From assembly GCA_030247855.1 (NCBI GenBank), contig JAPDRN010000045.1, forward strand, positions 124,001 through 188,000: a stretch of 64,000 nucleotides of DNA. The letters run 5' to 3'. This stretch comes from Knufia peltigerae. Taxonomy: Eukaryota > Ascomycota > Eurotiomycetes > Chaetothyriales > Trichomeriaceae. The notes under the pieces are model-generated. The model did no database searches, was not told where the DNA came from, and worked only from the letters and a program-made list of their open reading frames with translations. This document shows positions 10,729-21,816 of the stretch, one piece after another (position 1 is the stretch's first letter; the number at the start of each line of letters is the position of its first letter). The position numbers and the translations under genes are program-made.

Positions 10729-13654
10729 ATGTCGGATCCAAGCGTGACTGAACGCAGGATTCGTCCGATACAGGATGCTATCGCAACCTCTAGCTGGAAA
10801 CAGGCCCTCCAGGCGTGTGATAAGTGGACAAAGAAGGGCGAGAAGTCCGACAGATTCCTGGTAGGCCGGGACCTCTCGAGTTCTCGAGTCTATGTGTCTG
10901 CGAGGCTAACATTGCACGACAGGCCCTGAGAGCATTTGTTCTTGTCAGCCACCCTGAGCCAGTTCATCATGTTCGCGGCCGTGCAGAGGTCGAGAACCTC
11001 TGCAAGCGTAATCCTCCGATCACTAACCCCGAAGCCATATATCAATTGCAGGATGCGCTTAAGGCTCTCGGTATGGAAGCAGAGGGCGAAGGTATGAAGC
11101 TGTGGGAAAGAGCAGCAGTAGCAAAGCCCAATGACAAAGACCTGCTTATGCGCTGGATCAATCAAGCAATTTACTCAAGCGACTGGCACAGTGCTCAAAA
11201 GGTGTGATATATGAATATCTGTATGATCACAAGAGACGGACGCTGACATGGGGCCACTTTCTCGACAGGCCGCCATGGGTTTGCGAAAATCATTCCCCAA
11301 GGACCGAAACTACGAGTTCTGGAACATCGCCATGTGTTATTTGATATCCGTACAAAGCGGCGTGCCAGAGAAAGACCGCATGCTATTTGGAACTCTGGCA
11401 TACAGGATGATCACCAAGGCTGTCGAGGCGATTCCGCCCGGTCAGGTTTGTAACGAGCTTGGACTGCGAGAGGAAATACTGATGTTTTGCAGGACCGCGT
11501 CATTGCACCCGGGAAAGAACTGGCGACTCCAGAAGAAGTCTCGTTGCTTGTCCAGATTCTCAACTCGACTGGTCGCCCACAAGAGTCTGTAAAGCTATTG
11601 CAGAGCGCTTCTCTGAATACAAAGTCTGCGATCGGCAAGCAAGATAGTCAATTGATAGCGCTTCTGCTTGCTCAATCTCTCGAACAGTCACAGCAGTGGG
11701 AGGAGGCATTCTCCTACTGCCATGGATTACTATCGTCAAGCCAGTACTCCCGGAATGACGACCAAGTTTGGGGCCTCTACCTAACGGCACTATCAAACTT
11801 GCCTTCGGAGAGGTAAGTTTCACATGTTTATTGCTACTGTGACGAGTCTGACGTCGTGCTAGCTTTCGACCAAAAGCAAAAGAGATGCTAGACTTTGCCT
11901 GTACGGAAAGGGCATTTTCAAGGAGCGCACACATGGCGATGATGAAGTTCTTATCAGGCGAGCAAGGAGACGATCATCTGGAAGACCTTCTTCGAACCTG
12001 CCTGAAGTACGGATGCAACTTTTCTGATAAAGCTTTTTGCTTCGACGACATGAAAATTGCTCTACGTCGACTCGACAAAAATCGGCTTGACACGTTCAGC
12101 GAATCACTCCTCAGTCCCACAGATATTCTGAAAGATCTCTTCAACCTCAAAGTCGACTATAGCTTTCTTTCGGCCGACGCAGGCGAACAACAACTCATAG
12201 ATTCTGCCCGACGAACCCTGTTGCTCTTCAAACGGGCCCAAGAGACCTCTCAACCTTGTCAAGAAGCCGCGTTCCTAGCTGCATTAGCTATACTTCGGCT
12301 TTCGATGAAGAAAAATTCCAACGAACTTGGGTTGTTCGCTCTGGCTTTGCTTGAGACAGGACGTACTAAATCCGGAGACTATTACTTATTCACCATCTTA
12401 GTTGTCCACCTTCAAGTGCACTTCGGCCTCATGTCTCTGGCAATGAAAACATTCCTGCGGCTCAGTGTCAAGAACATGCAGTGGGAGTCTGTCGGCCACC
12501 TCTTCTTGACACGCATATCAACATTGCATCCTGCGCCGAGCGGTGCAGGCGAAGAAGCTTTCGATCCATCCCATGCCGTCGGTATTGGTCTAACGATTCT
12601 CGAGAATGCAGATAATGCCCTTGTCCGCGGCATTCGAGAAGGCCTCAGCCACGGCAGCTATTCCAACATCCACAACAGCGTGACGGTGCGATCTCAAATC
12701 GAACACAGTATGAACCGACAGCTGTTTATGATCGAAGAGCGCAAGCTTGCGAGACAGCTGGGGATACCTCAAGACACCATGTTACCCCCCTGTCCATCAC
12801 ACCTTGTCGATAAGCGAGACTTTAGCTACCTCCCCTCTTATCGTGACGATGATCCTGAGCTGTTGCAAAGGTTCCGATGTGGCCCTTTGCCGAAGGAAAG
12901 GTGGATAACAGCAATGGCCGCCTTTGAGAATGTGGCGACGTATCTCGAGGCACAACTCACCTCGCAGTCGACCTTGTTGGCCAAGGTCTCTGAAACCTTG
13001 AACGGCGCCCTCACACAGCTTGATAGTGTCAGCAACGATCTCGAGAATTCGGACCTGACCAAACAAGAAATCTCCAACCTGACGTGTTACAAGCTTCTGG
13101 CTCAGGCTGTGATCTTCATCAGGGACGGATCAGCCAAGCTAGACCAATGGAACGATGTATTGTCCCAGCTTGATCGATGGCTTTCAAAGACTCTCGAACA
13201 GCGCAAAACGCACCCCTCTGGCTTCTCGGTGAGCGATGTACGCCTGCCAAGCTGGGAGGACCTACACAACAGCCTGAGTCAGCTGGAGACGCTCAAGGCC
13301 ATTGCCATGTTGCTGGGCGTCTTGTCCAAAACATCTTCCAAGGGAGCCAAGGGCAAGGTCGCGGCCAGTCCGAGCAAGGAGTCACTCGGTGACGTGCGAG
13401 AACGTGTCTCGGAGCTGGAGAAGCAGATTCACGACGATGCACGAGACTTGAAAGAGCAAGTCACCGCGGCCGGCGTGCTGGGCAAATTGGTCGACGTGGG
13501 TCTCGGTCGCGAGGGCGTCCCCTCCGAGCTCGGCAGTATAATGCAGGAGCTGTGCGAGGAATCCTGGATGGAAAACTACTGTGGGAACATGAAGGAGAGC
13601 TGGGAGGATGCCGTCAATGGGGTGTTGGCCGTCAAGGTCAAGGTATACTCCTGA
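10729..13654 (+). CDS. MDM20: NatB N-terminal acetyltransferase auxiliary subunit
   Basis: Five exons: 10729-10860, 10923-11201, 11269-11445, 11493-11812 and 11863-13654, coding for 899 aa. All junctions keep phase. The start MSDPSVTERRIRPIQDAI is followed by TPR-like helical repeats (SWKQALQACDKWTKKG, IYQLQDALKALGMEAEGEG, LLMRWINQAIYSSDWHSAQKA), as in Naa25/Mdm20/Arm1. NatB acetylates proteins starting Met-Asp, Met-Glu or Met-Asn; this subunit anchors the catalytic Naa20 to the ribosome, and in yeast it is needed for actin cables and mitochondrial inheritance. Length fits fungal orthologues. The first donor (GTAGGC) is weak, but the acceptor, CTAAC branch point and frame agree. The upstream in-frame TTG codon at 10708 is not used as a start. 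Confidence 0.9.
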
Positions 13655-14247
13655 GGAGCGGATCCTCTTCTTTTGCTTCACGCTGGTTTGTTCCGTACTC
13701 TGTTACACACTTTGGTCTGCGACTTTGGTCTTGCATAGCATCGGGGGCTCGCATTGGCAGGATACAAAAACACCAGTTAAGTTCTACTCGGTAGAATATC
13801 ACAGTTCCCTTGGGAAAAAACACACGCAAAAGAGAGCTCAGCTCTAGGTTGGGTCATGTCGTAGGAGAGGTCTTGTTAGATTGTGATTCTTCGCTGCTAT
13901 AGCCCTACCACACTGTGTCGGCTACGAATTCATGACGTCCCGGTTCGATCAGTCGGAGAGAGCTTTGCCTCTTTTTGAAACCCAGAATTGATCCCCCATC
14001 AATGCATATTGCGCCTCTGCGCCCGAAGTAACTTAGTCCCTCGATCAACGCCGGTTTGTATGCTTTCAGTGACCAGCGGATTTTCCTCTCTTTTTTGCCA
14101 AACATACAGATCAATCCGCCAAGCTTGCTGTCTATCCCGAGATAAGTGCCGGAGGTGTTGATCCAGAAGTCTACTTCAACACAGAATTCCTCTTCCTGGT
14201 CAGTGGGAGTGTGTGAGTGATGATAGTATTGAATCAATGGGTCGAGA
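13655..14247. other. convergent 3' flanks, no supported gene
   Basis: 593 bp between the MDM20 stop and the proteasome beta3 stop. An unbroken minus-strand frame of 110 codons (13905-14237) lies here, but it has no recognisable motif and sits where 3' UTRs are expected. Confidence 0.45.
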
Positions 14248-15062
14248 TTAGTCTTGTCTCCCCTTCAGTAATCGTTTGGTCACCTTGTCTTTCTCGATGA
14301 TGTATACGTGTGCACCCCAACCGGAGAGGGCGTCTCGGTCCACGGCATTCAGAAGAGCTTGTGAAATGGTTTCGAAAAGGTCATCTGGTTCCTGTTGTTT
14401 GATTTTATTAGCCTTTGTCTCTTGACACTCCGTGAATCAAAAAATCGCCAGCATACCAAGTCCGGCTCCCACAACCCTTCGCAAGTACCAAAAAGTTGAT
14501 CACTTGCTGTTCCGGCCACGATGAAGTCCTTGGCAAAGTCAATGCAACCTATACTGTCGAAGCCGCAGATGAACGGTTTGCCGGTCGTGTGGTTGATGCC
14601 AGCGAGCACTGGGCTGACGAACCAGGGTCCGAACCTCCTCTCGTACAGACTGCTCGAGACCAGATTGGCGAGTGTCTGTGGTGAAATGTTGCGCTCCTCT
14701 CGTAGTCTGTACATGTTGACCTTGTATCGGAACGTGTCGCTGACCGTCTGAACGTCCGTTGCGAGACCCGTCAAGCCCAGGTACACGGACGGTGCGTAGG
14801 GGAAGATCTTTGGGAAGTTATTCGAGACGGTCAAGGCTTGCAGACCGAGACGGAGATCGCAGGCTATGGCGACACAATCCTTGCCGACCATCGCAACGCA
14901 AGCGCCGCCATCTGTACAGAGATATAGGTTAGAAGGTGGCCCATTTGCGGACACGAAAGAGGCCAGGACATACTGATATCGAACGGAGAGCTCTGAGGGA
15001 GAAAGAAGTGTCAGTGTCCGATCTCATTTGAAGTTCATGTGCTGGCGGAGGAAGCTTACCAT
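14248..15062 (-). CDS. PUP3: 20S proteasome subunit beta type-3
   Basis: Four coding exons: 15062-15060 (ATG only), 14992-14974, 14911-14457 and 14391-14248, giving 206 aa, the normal length for beta3. The N-terminus reads MSSPFDINGGACVAMVGKDC, which only appears when the two tiny first exons are joined; introns are GTAAGC...CAG, GTATGT...CAG and GTATGC...CAG. Downstream come the conserved IACDLRLGLQALTVSNNFPK, YLGLTGLATDV, ERRFGPWFVSPVLAG and GFDSIGCIDFAKDF. Beta3 lacks the catalytic N-terminal Thr and is structural in the beta ring. The near match GCTGGCAAA (15305-15313) to the yeast Rpn4 proteasome box (GGTGGCAAA) lies upstream but is too weak to call. The gene is divergent with the UBX gene. 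Confidence 0.95.
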
Positions 15063-15592
15063 TCTGGACTTTTCTGGTTTGTAGAGAACGATAAGACGAA
15101 AGACAATCACGAACAACAAGGGACCTTAAGCTTCAAGAAATCGTTGTAGTAGAGAGGGAGAGTGTTTGAAGACAATGGAGTTGAGAGATGGGATTGGGAT
15201 TGCGGACAAACGCAGGCACTTGCTGCTAACGCGTTATTACAGTTAGTTTGCCCGGAGGCCTCAAGTAGAGGCGACCAATAAGCGTGACTGATTCTAAGCC
15301 CAAGGCTGGCAAATCATCGCTATGTCATCGTTCGTCTGCCTTCGACTAAGGCACTTGTCGCCGCCGCTGCGGAGGAACTCAAACACACATCCAGAACGAG
15401 TTGTACTGTATTTCAATGCAATGATACTTCGCTTTTCCTTCTTTTTCTAGACTCTTCTATTTTACCTGTCATCTTAGCAAGCCAGGTTCTCTTCCAACAT
15501 TCACAAAGCCGCACGGCAACACCTGCCAGGAACCTCCCTCATCTCAACCCAACCCCACCTCATCTTGACCCCAGCCTTGCCAGGCGTCGAAT
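15063..15592. promoter_or_regulatory. bidirectional spacer, beta3 and UBX genes
   Basis: 530 bp between the start codons of two ubiquitin-proteasome-linked genes. A CCAAT sequence is present near 15272-15276. GCTGGCAAA at 15305-15313 differs by one base from the yeast proteasome control element. These are single matches only. Confidence 0.35.
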
Positions 15593-17125
15593 ATGGCTTC
15601 CCACGTCGTGGTGATTGACTCGAGTCTCCGACGTGCAACGATCAAAACCACCCCGACGAAACCATTAAGTGAAGTCTTGGAAGAAGCATGTACAAAACTG
15701 AATCTCTCTCCAACCCAGTATGGTCTCAAGTGAGTCCTGGCAAACCCGCAGTCGCCAACATCCACGTCTAACAATTCTACCAGACACAGCAATAAACAGG
15801 TCGACCTCTCTAGAACGATCAGACTCGCTGGGCTTTCTTCCGGCGCTAAATTGGAACTCGTCCAACTCTCCAAATCAGCCGGTGTCGTCTCCATAGCTCT
15901 ACAAGTGCCCGATTCAGAAGCGACGGGGATACCTAATGGAAGATTGACGGACAAGTTTCCCAGTGACACAACGTTATGGAAAGTGCTCAGAAAGTTTGAA
16001 GAGGGAGGTGGTTCTCGAAACTTCACTGCAAGAGGAATCCCTTCAACAACCCAGAGTGGTGCTGGGAGGCTATACTATGAACAACCGGTGGTCCAGGTCA
16101 TGAACCGAGAGCTATCCTCGCTGACTGATTTGCAAAAGACCCTGGCCCAGCTTGGTTTCAACAGCGGCTCTGCATTGCTAAGGCTTAGTTTCCGTGCAAC
16201 CGAAACACCATTAGAAGAGGCTATGCTCCAGATTCGGGGATATTTTGAATCGGTAGAAGGCCCTCCCTCTGAAACCAACCCGGACACAACCCCTGTGCGA
16301 GATGAATCTTCAGTTGCCGTCAACCAACCGATATTTACACCGGAGCCTGAGTCATCAATTGCTCACGCACAATCTCATCAAGAGACCCAACCTGCTGCCC
16401 CATCACAGCCTCAACCAGAGCAGATAACAAATACTACAAGTCGCCCAGTCTCCGTCTTCAGACCGCCAAGCTCGTCAACACCGGCTGCCGCTCGCCAACT
16501 CCACAACGATTCAGATTACACACCTACGGTTGAGCATGCACATGTGCACCAAAAGCTGCTGCAGCAGAATAGTAGAAACACAAGATTACTTACCGACGCC
16601 CAATTGGCCGCGCAGGAACAGGAAGAGGCCGCAAAGTGGGCTGCGGTGAAGGACGTCGAGATCAAGATCCGTTTTCCAGATCAAAGCGCAGCAAGTACGA
16701 AATTTGGTCAACTCGACACGGCAGCAGATCTATACAAGTTCGTCAGAGAGTGCTTGGCTGCGCGGTGGAGATCGGAACCGTTCATCCTGAGAAATCCTGG
16801 TATCCGAGGCAAGAATGAACTGATACCGGACGATTCGAGTAAGAAGCTTATCAGCGATCTTCTTCTCAGAGGTCGGGTACTGGTCAACTTTGGTTGGGAT
16901 GACAACAAAGCTAGTGTGGAAGCGAGAAGCACCAAGTCAGTATTACGAGAAGAGTTGCAATCTCAGGCTCAAGAGCTGAGAGTGCAAGACATTCCTGGCG
17001 TTGTAGATGACGACAGGGATCCAGGAACAAAGGTGAATGTGGGTAAAAAGGACACGAAATCTGAAGAAGGGGGAGGAAGCAAGGCTAAGATGCCAAAGTG
17101 GTTGAAGGGATTGAGCAAGAAATAG
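15593..17125 (+). CDS. UBX-domain protein, TUG/ASPL (Ubx4) type
   Basis: Two exons: 15593-15729 and 15784-17125 (intron GTGAGT...CAG), coding for 492 aa. The N-terminus (MASHVVVIDSSLRRATIKTT, then PLSEVLEEACTKLNLSP) is the ubiquitin-like TUG-UBL1 domain. A second ubiquitin-like segment follows (SKSAGVVSIALQVPDSEATG, then FPSDTTLWKVLRKFEEGGG). The C-terminal UBX domain spans about residues 350-435 (VEIKIRFPDQSAASTKFGQL...LLLRGRVLVNFGWDD). The linker is rich in Pro, Gln and Ser. Such proteins are Cdc48/p97 cofactors; yeast Ubx4 acts in ERAD and proteasome-linked turnover. The lysine-rich tail (AKMPKWLKGLSKK) is typical. The divergent partner is proteasome beta3, a functionally related gene. Confidence 0.88.
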
Positions 17126-17656
17126 ATGGAACCAAGTACTCTGTACCTTGAAGGATTTTGGGGTTTCGAGATTTGACTCAGCGAGGCATGGCATATTAGG
17201 TAGTGTAGCGTTTAGCGTGAACATGATATGGAATGTCTCTTCACATTTGACATTCCAAAGTCGTCCTACTACCTTCATGCTACCTATGGCGATCAGTTTC
17301 CAGGCACTGTTGCATACGAGACTACTTTCGAGCAGAGGGAGAGAGGACTTATCGTGGGCTAATACCCAAGGCAGGTATCGAGTACTCCGCGACAAGGCTA
17401 CACCTCAGCCTTGCAGTCGGTCAGTCAGTGAGAACCCCGCACGTGACGATACCCTCGCGACTCCTTCGGCGAAAAATAAGTGGGGACCCGAATATTGCAA
17501 GCCCACAATTGGATTTTGGTTTGAGCCCGTCTTTGGTTGTGTATGCGCATTCGAACCGACCACCTCTTTCGACACACCTTTGACGACGAGTACCAGAGAT
17601 CCCGACCGCTTTTTTTGTCACGAGATCGACAAATACGCACACGCAAGTCTTCCGAG
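17126..17656. promoter_or_regulatory. spacer upstream of RPL38
   Basis: 531 bp between the UBX stop and the RPL38 start, tandem genes. No ORF with recognisable features. It should hold the ribosomal protein promoter; no specific box was identified. Confidence 0.4.
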
Positions 17657-18460
17657 ATGCCTTCCGAAACCACCGATATCAAGCAGTTCCTCGAGATTGC
17701 CCGGAGAAAGGATGCCAAAGGTGCGTTGTAACAAAAGTGGGAATTTTGTTTTGCTTTTTTGGAGGGGGGAAGGCGTCGACGAGTTGAAAAAAAAGAAGGG
17801 GTGGCGACATTGTCTACATTGACTAGCTAGCTAGGTTGTTGGTGGCTTGAGAAGAATGAGAGAACGCAAGACGAGAAATGTCCATGTCAATTGCTAACCT
17901 CCAGTGTGTCCTACCGACTTTTACAGGTGCCCGACTCATGAAATCCTCCAAGAGCAAGGACATCAAGATGAAGATTCGATGCAAGAGATACCTCTACACA
18001 TTGATCCTCAAGGATAGCGACAAGGCCGACAAGATCAAGCAGAGTTTGCCTCCCAGTAAGTTTTTGAGTCTCTCTGTCTCTCTCTCTCTCTCTCTGAATA
18101 TCCTCCCACGTATTCTCGAAAACTCTATATCCTTTTTTGTGGTTGCCCGGTGGTAGCAAGAAGGAGGAGGAAAAATTAAAAACATCAAGTGTCAAAAAGA
18201 GCAAAGGGATATCTCATACCTCGGAAGACTAGGTATCAAGTGACGTTATGATTTGGAAAGAGACCAAAGATATCTTTCGACACAGCGACGGACCGGCGCA
18301 AGAGGACACCAGAGGAATTGGATCGAAACGGCCCTGAAAGCCATGGCAATTTCCCACAAATGCGACGGGATACGAACACCATTTACTGACGTTTGCTCCT
18401 CTCCTAGCCATGCCGTTTCAAGAGATCAGCAAGAAGAACAAAAAGGCCAAGAAGGCATAG
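17657..18460 (+). CDS. RPL38: 60S ribosomal protein L38 (eL38)
   Basis: Three exons: 17657-17720, 17927-18055 and 18408-18460, coding for 81 aa. Introns of 206 and 352 nt are the longest confident ones in the window, as often seen in fungal ribosomal protein genes; donors are GTGCGT and GTAAGT. The protein reads MPSETTDIKQFLEIARRKDA, then GARLMKSSKSKDIKMKIRCK, RYLYTLILKDSDKADKIKQ and SLPP, matching eL38, with a lysine-rich C-terminus (EISKKNKKAKKA). The last exon has the least conserved sequence, so its acceptor (CCTAG at 18403-18407) is the weakest point. Intron 2 contains a long TC tract. Confidence 0.92.
18069..18096. repeat. TC microsatellite in RPL38 intron 2
   Basis: A nearly pure TC run near the 5' end of intron 2, a few bases after the donor site. 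Confidence 0.85.
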
Positions 18461-18884
18461 ATGAAAAAGTCACATTCCCGTGGTACGGAGGACGGGTGGT
18501 TGGTCCGGTCTGGTCAATACGATTCCGAGAAAAGCCCGCGACGAGAGGACATCAAATCCAATGCCTGAGAGGCAGCGTTGCAAACAGTGAATTTGAAAGA
18601 TCTTGACTTTCGCTCGGACGCGACCACGATTCTCGCATTCGACTCGTCGGCGACTTCGACCCCCCCCTTTTTGTATCACACCAGGGCACGCGATATTCGG
18701 TTTCGCAGTCGCGGGATATGCAGACAGACAGAAGGAGGGGAGCGTTTACCTAGCTAGGTACTCAAAAAGCTAGACAAAGAAAAAATCCGAAATGAAACCC
18801 AAGTCAAAGGAAAAGAGAAAATATCACGGCCAAGAAGTAAATGAGGACTTTCTTCACGGGTCTTGAAACATTTCCGTAATCTGT
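18461..18884. other. convergent spacer RPL38/NAT9-like
   Basis: 424 bp holding two 3' flanks. It contains a perfect 14-bp palindrome (TACCTAGCTAGGTA) at 18747-18760. A related palindrome (CTAGCTAGCTAG) sits in RPL38 intron 1 at 17823-17834. Confidence 0.5.
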
Positions 18885-19719
18885 CTATCTCGTATGCTCA
18901 GGACACACGTACTCCATCTCCACGTATCCTTCCAAGAATCGATCCATCCTCGAGTTAGAGCCCAAAAGCCCATCGACCTTGTCCCTCTCGAGCCGTAACT
19001 CGTATTCTCCAAAATACGACGGTGAGTCACTCGTTTTACAAAACCCCAAGCTCTCAAAGAGTGCAATGCTGCCGTGATTCGTCTGACCTATCTTGACGGC
19101 GAAGTGGTCGAGTCGAGACCGAGACCGAGGCCGAGGCTCAATGGCAGCAGCATGTGTCTGATCAGACATGAGTTCCTGCAGTATGCGCTCTTCGTTGGTG
19201 ACTATGTATCTCACAAAGGCCAAGAGCGTGGCTCGGCCATACCCCTTGCGATGCTCACTGCGTTCGGCGATCATGAGTTCGAGTTCACCGACGAGAAGTT
19301 GGGAGCCTGCGTCGTCTTCGGTAATTGAGATGAACATGTTCACGTCACCAATCATTGCATCAACGTCGAGCGATCCATGACGAATCGTCGTCTCGGTCTC
19401 CCCTGGCCGACACACAATAAAAGTCAATTTATCTGCATCGGTCCGCCAACTCTGTTGCATGTCATATTCCTCGTCCAGTGTCAATGGTTCGGAAGCAGTG
19501 GCTTCTTGGATTTCCTGACACAATGTGAGATCCATGCCAAGCACCAACAACAGGGCAAACGCATACTGGATCTTTCATCCATACATGATATCTTGGTACG
19601 TGATGTGCCGAGTAAGGCACCAAGAGCACCTGTGCCGTCGAAACAGCTGCGGATGGTCAAAACAATCATCGCGGACACAGATTTGAGCGTCACTAACCGG
19701 TATGCTCGTTAACGCGCAT
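18885..19719 (-). CDS. NAT9-like GNAT N-acetyltransferase
   Basis: Three exons: 19719-19698, 19646-19567 and 19514-18885, coding for 243 aa. Joining them gives MRVNEHTAVSTAQVLLVPYS, AHHVPRYHVWMKDPEIQEAT and ASEPLTLDEEYDMQQSWR, the hallmark N-terminus of NAT9-family GNAT proteins. The acetyl-CoA loop RSEHRKGYGRATLLAFVRYI and the NHGSIALFESLGF helix-strand are intact. Introns are GTTAGT...CAG and GTATGC...CAG. Animal NAT9 has been linked to microtubule stability; the fungal role is unknown. The C-terminus beyond the GNAT core (about 45 residues) is charged. The start lies only 107 bp downstream of the POL31 stop. Confidence 0.88.
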
Positions 19720-19826
19720 TATCCCATAGCGTTGGCGTCTGTAGGGTTGTGGAAAACAGACATGGAATAGACCGACAGAGAGTTTGCAAAGTATTTCTTG
19801 AGATTATCCGAAGATTTTCCGGAACG

Positions 19827-21362
19827 TTAGTCTTGCTTAGAATGGCCGTTGAGTTGCGATGCTGCGTCGTGGATATCAAACTTGATCAACTCGACCTCGA
19901 GGGTTTTCGTGTCCACAAGGATGAGCTCGCCGGTCTCGTGGAATTTGGGAATGGTGATTAGGCGAACTTGTTGGTCTTCGGGTCCGTCTATAACGGTAGT
20001 GTCGAAACGCGGTTGATTGCCGACAAAGAAGACATGTGGACATTGTTCGATAACGAACTGGTCGCGATCCTGGAACGGATAACACCACAATGTGTCTGGC
20101 GCTGTAGGCGCCCCGCACCGCCATCTCAGCATACTAGCCATGACCTCTAGCCTACCATCAGCCCCTTTGCCGTAGGGACCACCGTAGTCGACATATTTGA
20201 GAATGTCGTCCACAGGTTGACCACTGTTGCCCATGAATCGCCACCCCTCGATGTCGCCGTCCCAAGGATTCGTGACACTGTCTAGCCACCCAGGTTGGTC
20301 GGCTTCAGGATCGCTTACGTTGGCGGTCGCATATGCTCGTGAGTGAGGGAACATCGCAGGGTGAATGGGTTGTTGCGGTAGACTGACGTTTGCCGGGTCC
20401 TGATCGCCTGGGAGGAGTGTGATGGGGATGCTTGGGAGGAGTTCAGCAAGGAACTGGTCAAGGTGGGCAGTTGGGACAGGATTGTACGATGCCGCATCGT
20501 AGCCGTATTTCCTGTTCCCGGGCTTTTTGGGGTCTTCAGCTACTGGCTGCTGAGGTGCAAGTTCGGGAACGACAGAGTTTCCGGCAATGATCAAGCGTGA
20601 GATCGTGCTGGCCTCTTGTCTGTCTTCCGTATCCAAGGACTCGCCCAGCAGAAATTCAGTGAGCAAGGAGAGCGTCAAAGTGTCTGCGTCGGTACCTGAG
20701 ATGTTCAGGCCACTCAGAACTGCAATCTTTTTCGCTGGCTGGTCCACGTCCATTTTCCCTCCCTCTTCATCTCCCTCCCATCTCTTGGGCTGTGACGGCA
20801 GTTCTGGGACGTGTAGATCCAACACTTCGAAGTCTCCATTGGCGTTTTCCGTCCCTAGCACTGCCACGATGACACCGGTGACCAACATGCTGTTCTTCAA
20901 CGTTGTCCCGGTCAATCGCAGACGACCAGATTCGTCCTCTAGCATCACTTGAGTGTCTCCGTTCTCGGAATAGTAAGGATGCTGCGGTGGTGGCGCAGCG
21001 ACCCAGTGGTCTTTCGAAATGTCATCCAGGATATTGGGCTTCAAAGGCATGTCCATGTATATTGTCCCCACGACCCAACACAATTGACCCTGTCGGACAT
21101 CCAGCACTCTTTCTACCCTCTGGGCTCTTTCGCCTGCGATCTCAAAATCATCCCAATCTTCGGCGGCGATTGCTTCGACGGCAGGCTTGAGTTTCGCAAG
21201 TCGTAAGAAGTACATGTCGCCATATTGTTGCACATAGTGTTTGCTTTCTCCTCGTAACAGACGATAGGAATAGAGGGGATTGTAGTCGCTTGACACTCTA
21301 GTTTGCTCCTGGGCATTCTCGTCCTTTTGCCATGGCCGCAGTAAACCGTCGGTCAGTGCCAT
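19827..21362 (-). CDS. POL31: DNA polymerase delta subunit 2 (small subunit)
   Basis: One exon, 511 aa. The N-terminal OB-fold region is recognisable (YGDMYFLRLAKLKPAVEAIA, QGQLCWVVGTIYMDMPLKPN, DESGRLRLTGTTL). The C-terminal phosphoesterase-like domain follows (KIAVLSGLNISG, LIIAGNSVV, LLPGDQDPANVSLPQQPIHP, ECP-type CPHVFFVGNQPRFDT). In eukaryotic B-subunits this domain lacks the catalytic metal ligands. Together this fits Pol31/Cdc1/POLD2, an essential scaffold linking the catalytic subunit to Pol32, and also part of polymerase zeta. The protein is somewhat longer than the human one because of an acidic linker after the OB fold. Nuclear replication and repair role inferred from family. Confidence 0.93.
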   Translation of the reverse strand: MALTDGLLRPWQKDENAQEQTRVSSDYNPLYSYRLLRGESKHYVQQYGDMYFLRLAKLKPAVEAIAAEDWDDFEIAGERAQRVERVLDVRQGQLCWVVGTIYMDMPLKPNILDDISKDHWVAAPPPQHPYYSENGDTQVMLEDESGRLRLTGTTLKNSMLVTGVIVAVLGTENANGDFEVLDLHVPELPSQPKRWEGDEEGGKMDVDQPAKKIAVLSGLNISGTDADTLTLSLLTEFLLGESLDTEDRQEASTISRLIIAGNSVVPELAPQQPVAEDPKKPGNRKYGYDAASYNPVPTAHLDQFLAELLPSIPITLLPGDQDPANVSLPQQPIHPAMFPHSRAYATANVSDPEADQPGWLDSVTNPWDGDIEGWRFMGNSGQPVDDILKYVDYGGPYGKGADGRLEVMASMLRWRCGAPTAPDTLWCYPFQDRDQFVIEQCPHVFFVGNQPRFDTTVIDGPEDQQVRLITIPKFHETGELILVDTKTLEVELIKFDIHDAASQLNGHSKQD

Positions 21363-21816
21363 TGCGATGTATCATCAACGTAGATGACCTTTCTCAAGTT
21401 TAAAGGCACTTGTTGCGGGGAGAGTATGCCTGGTGATCGTGGTAACCGTGCGAGCATAAATTAATTGGTTTCTACACGAGACGCGCACGAACGCGTTCAA
21501 CTTGCGTTAATGGCATTGCTGGAGACTCGGCATCCGCTGACAATTCACAGCCAATTGCAAAGGCAGTATTTACGGCCTCGGTAAAAACGGCCACGAGAGG
21601 ATTCTCCAGCCAACGAAGGGCTTCCTTTCCAGGCGAATGCGATTTCAAGTGGCATCGATCTTAGGCATGTCGGAATCATATTCCGGACATGGGCATCATG
21701 CAGGTTTCTGTATGGCTTAGAATGAAGACACAAAAAAGGACATAATTAGATACATATAAAGACATGGCCATGACCGTCAAAATGCAGGTTGACAAGTCTC
21801 CTTCGCAGTCCTCTCA
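21363..21816. promoter_or_regulatory. divergent spacer POL31 / Zn2Cys6 gene
   Basis: 454 bp between divergent start codons. No convincing ORF. No MluI cell-cycle box (ACGCGT) was recognised with certainty; ACGCGC and ACGCGT-like bases occur near 21480-21496. Confidence 0.35.

Noticed and set aside
13939..13955. GGTTCGA-like tRNA T-loop sequence
   Set aside because: No matching acceptor or anticodon arms could be drawn; no tRNA gene supported in the window.
13905..14237. 110-aa minus-strand ORF between MDM20 and beta3
   Set aside because: No motif, no intron signals, and located where two 3' UTRs converge; too little to call a gene.
15304..15313. Rpn4-type proteasome control box upstream of beta3
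   Set aside because: One mismatch, single copy, no partner at the beta6 gene, and the yeast rule may not hold in this lineage.
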